6,990 nucleotides of DNA, from assembly GCA_025351145.1 (NCBI GenBank), contig JANXWM010000641.1, positions 1 to 6,990 of the forward strand, read 5' to 3'. The stretch comes from Chitinophagaceae bacterium. Its GTDB lineage: Bacteria; Bacteroidota; Bacteroidia; Chitinophagales; Chitinophagaceae. Shown one piece after another: positions 6,077 to 6,990 of the stretch (the stretch's first letter is position 1; each line of letters opens with the position of its first letter). The position numbers and the translations under genes were made by a program. The notes beneath the pieces were generated by a model. It had not been told where the DNA came from. It searched no databases and worked only from the letters and a program-made list of their open reading frames with translations.

Positions 6077-6990
6077 TTGAAAAATTTTACGGTTTATAAA
6101 GCTGCTTTATTTGTTGCAGCGATATGTTTAATTACAGCATTGGTGATGATGCTGATTGGAAACATAGCAGAGGCAGGCCCTTTGCTTATCGCTTTTTTTA
6201 TTTTACTGGCAATTGGTTTCCGCGGCTTTGCTTCATTAAAAGGGTTTACTTATACCATTACCATTTTTGCAGCGGTAACAACTGCTTTATATTACCCGCA
6301 GTATTTTAGTTCCTGGAATGGATTCACTTTGTCTGCACTAATTAAGCCATTGATTATGCTGATTATGTTTGGCATGGGTACTTCGATGAGTTTAAAGGAT
6401 TTTGCAGGTGTGGCAAAAATGCCAAAAGGGGTATTGATAGGCGTTGTAAGCCATTTTGCTATTATGCCACTCCTGGGTTTTACGTTGGCAAGCCTTACAC
6501 ATTTTCCTCCTGAAATTGCGGCAGGAATTATTTTAGTTGGTTGTTCGCCCAATGGTATGGCATCTAATGTTATTTCCTATTTAGCAAAAGCCAATCTTGC
6601 GTTGTCTGTTACGATTACCGCAGTTTCAACCATGCTTTCCCCATTTATTACCCCTTTACTTATGAAGCTGCTTGCAGGCGCTTTTGTAGAAATACATACA
6701 CTGGATATGATGTTTGAAATTTTTCAAATGGTGATTATTCCTATTGGTGCAGGCCTTTTGTTTAACCACTTTTTAAGCGGAAAAGCAAAGTGGCTGGATG
6801 AAGCTATGCCTGTTGTGTCAATGTTTGGCATTGCATTTATTATTGTAATAATTACTGCTGCAGGAAGACAAAGTTTATTAACCATTGGCCCTGCTTTAAT
6901 TCTGGTTGTACTCATTCATAATTTAACCGGTTATACCTTGGGATACTGGAGTGGGAGGTTGTTTAAAATGCCTGAACGGGATTGCCGTAC
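6077..6990 (+). CDS. Bile acid:sodium symporter (BASS) family transporter, 5' part, TTG start
   Basis: A frame open from 6041 to the window edge encodes a strongly hydrophobic protein. I place the start at TTG 6077 because no in-frame ATG or GTG precedes the first membrane helix (YKAALFVAAICLITALVM) and a stop lies at 6038-6040; TTG 6044 is the only other option. About 304 residues are visible, with some eight or nine predicted membrane segments. Family signatures are LIKPLIMLIMFGMGTSMSLKDF, then GCSPNGMASNVISYLAKANLALSV from Cys156, followed by TAVSTMLSPFITPLLMKLLAG, and the GRLFKMPERDCR segment at the end, after which the second conserved half-site would continue outside the window. BASS carriers couple sodium entry to uptake of organic anions; bacterial members move bile acids, keto acids or pantothenate precursors. 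Here an organic-acid product of the neighbouring pathway is a possible cargo, which is inference. It may be a separate transcript, since 203 bases separate it from the SMP-30 gene. Confidence 0.85.
   Translation, partial: MKNFTVYKAALFVAAICLITALVMMLIGNIAEAGPLLIAFFILLAIGFRGFASLKGFTYTITIFAAVTTALYYPQYFSSWNGFTLSALIKPLIMLIMFGMGTSMSLKDFAGVAKMPKGVLIGVVSHFAIMPLLGFTLASLTHFPPEIAAGIILVGCSPNGMASNVISYLAKANLALSVTITAVSTMLSPFITPLLMKLLAGAFVEIHTLDMMFEIFQMVIIPIGAGLLFNHFLSGKAKWLDEAMPVVSMFGIAFIIVIITAAGRQSLLTIGPALILVVLIHNLTGYTLGYWSGRLFKMPERDCR

Noticed and set aside
6124..6309. Small + strand ORF in the transporter region
   Set aside because: It is an out-of-frame shadow of the BASS transporter, whose frame shows clear family motifs.

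Overview
The window looks like chromosomal DNA from a member of the Bacteroidota, probably a soil or freshwater Chitinophagaceae-like organism. The reasons are moderate-to-low GC, AT-rich gaps, start codons without clear Shine-Dalgarno sites, Sec and lipoprotein signal peptides ending in SAQ or a lipobox, and the protein families present. This placement comes from style and family recall, not from a search.

All genes read on the + strand. The order is: the 3' part of a SelA/DgaE-like PLP enzyme (1-771); a 332-bp gap filled by an 18-bp-arm palindrome and a nested inverted-repeat unit (772-1103); a lipoprotein joining a glucose/sorbosone dehydrogenase-like propeller to a cytochrome c domain (1104-2840); an exported RidA-family protein 25 bp downstream (2866-3399); a probable terminator and a repeat copy; an exported amidohydrolase/deacetylase-type metallohydrolase (about 3585-4850); a repeat copy; an SMP-30/gluconolactonase-like lipoprotein (4959-5873); a repeat copy; and the 5' part of a bile acid:sodium symporter (BASS) family transporter starting at TTG (6077 to the window edge).

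The genes suggest a catabolic cluster that works largely in the cell envelope. Four consecutive products carry export signals. Established links are that SelA-like PLP ammonia-lyases act on amino-sugar acids, that some amidohydrolases of this type sit beside SelA-like genes, that RidA proteins hydrolyse enamines and imines released by PLP enzymes, and that SMP-30 proteins open sugar lactones. My inference is a pathway in which an N-acylated or amino sugar acid is deacylated, deaminated and oxidised outside the cytoplasm, with the BASS carrier perhaps importing an organic-acid product. The substrate cannot be read from the sequence.

The second notable item is a family of five dispersed copies of a 57-60 bp element in the gaps (826-883, 980-1036, 3519-3576, 4853-4911, 5947-6005). 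Each has the core GTACAAGAGTGCGACGCAAG, then 22-23 variable bases, then GCCGGGYTCAWAAAA. Two pairs face each other: one closes a 211-bp hairpin unit with no gene, the other brackets the SMP-30 gene. Some copies add open codons that could mislead start-site calls.
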